In this document: one piece after another, positions 53,283-53,432 of the stretch
How positions within the stretch are numbered: position 1 is the stretch's first letter
How the letters are laid out: the number at the start of each line of letters is the position of its first letter
Assembly (NCBI RefSeq): GCF_000295935.2
Contig: NZ_ALWO02000012.1
Span: 1-53,432, forward strand
Source of the DNA: Indibacter alkaliphilus LW1
GTDB lineage: Bacteria; Bacteroidota; Bacteroidia; Cytophagales; Cyclobacteriaceae
Length of the DNA: 53,432 bases
Direction of reading: 5' to 3'
Translations under genes and position numbers: made by a program
Notes under the pieces: model-generated
What the model saw: only the letters and a program-made list of their open reading frames with translations
Told to the model about the DNA's origin: nothing
The model's database searches: none

Positions 53283-53432
53283 ATAAAAAAATTATTTGCT
53301 TTATTAATTGTTGGAGCTTTCTTCTTAGGATCAGGCATTGAAGGAAAAGCTGATTGTATGGAGTTCGAATTTAAAATTGTTGATCGAAACCCGACTGCAA
53401 GTATGGGTAGTGGATATTTCGGTCTGACCATG
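53283..53432 (+). pseudogene. Start of a secreted protein without a normal start codon (cut by window edge)
   Basis: From 53286 the frame reads KKLFALLIVGAFFLGSGIEG, a good signal peptide, followed by KADCMEFEFKIVDRNPTASMG to the window end. The codon before it is ATA (53283-53285) where ATG would be expected. In-frame ATGs at 53253 and 53265 are cut off by a TAA at 53277-53279. Either a start codon was lost by a G-to-A change, an unusual ATA start is used, or the gene is silent. The 3' end is outside the window. Confidence 0.45.

Overview
This window is a stretch of chromosome from a member of the Bacteroidota, most probably Cytophagales, family Cyclobacteriaceae (the Algoriphagus/Belliella/Cyclobacterium group). 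The grounds are: lineage-typical genes (DUF4290 next to murA, DUF4295 between rpmG and ftsY, a DUF4221-like lipoprotein, DUF5522, an archaeal-type UbiA prenyltransferase); Bacteroidota-style promoters (-7 box TAnnTTTG); few recognisable Shine-Dalgarno sequences; moderate to low GC; and many SPII lipoproteins. The genus is not provable from sequence reading alone. I saw no rRNA, tRNA, CRISPR array or insertion-sequence transposase.

Layout. 1-290: tail of a small gene followed by a long imperfect palindrome resembling an integron attC site. 369-4691 (minus): five tightly packed genes, namely an IlvD/Edd-family sugar-acid dehydratase, an SDR dehydrogenase, a DinB-fold protein, an acetoacetate-decarboxylase-like protein and a lipoprotein, probably one catabolic operon. 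5324-6448: an unrecognised lipoprotein. 6550-11821 (minus): murA (active-site Cys replaced by Asp), DUF4290, uvrD/pcrA and an LpxL-like acyltransferase. 11940-14040 (plus): ECF sigma factor, RsrA-like anti-sigma factor, gmk, nadD. 14163-17760 (minus): beta-propeller lipoprotein, small Cys-rich secreted peptide, a second ECF sigma factor, a family 2 glycosyltransferase. 17854-20980 (plus): tgt (zinc cysteines lost), LptF/LptG permease, EamA transporter. 20981-23034: a small accessory patch with palindromic tandem repeats, a DUF4143-type ATPase and a MazF/RHH toxin-antitoxin pair abutting ispE.

24196-35610 is the centrepiece: an approximately 11 kb branched-chain amino acid operon, ilvD-ilvB-ilvN-ilvC-leuA-leuC-leuD-(cimA-like)-leuB, with truA behind it. 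In front lies what reads as a complete ribosome-mediated transcription attenuator: a promoter, a 17-codon leader peptide in which 8 residues are Leu/Ile/Val, an antiterminator whose 5' arm starts two bases after the leader stop codon, and a strong intrinsic terminator before ilvD. The second LeuA-type synthase, in an operon that carries LeuCD and LeuB, suggests isoleucine precursors may come from citramalate.

36612-53198 is mostly single genes: UbiA prenyltransferase, GH16 glucanase, homogentisate dioxygenase, PafA-type phosphatase, secreted aminopeptidase P, a carboxypeptidase-regulatory-like protein, ArsR regulator, YjjG-type nucleotidase, pruA, DUF4221 lipoprotein, ftsY, DUF4295, rpmG, rpmB, DUF5522, rocD and a HAD phosphatase. 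RocD and PruA together turn ornithine into glutamate. The right edge cuts a putative secreted protein that lacks a normal start codon.
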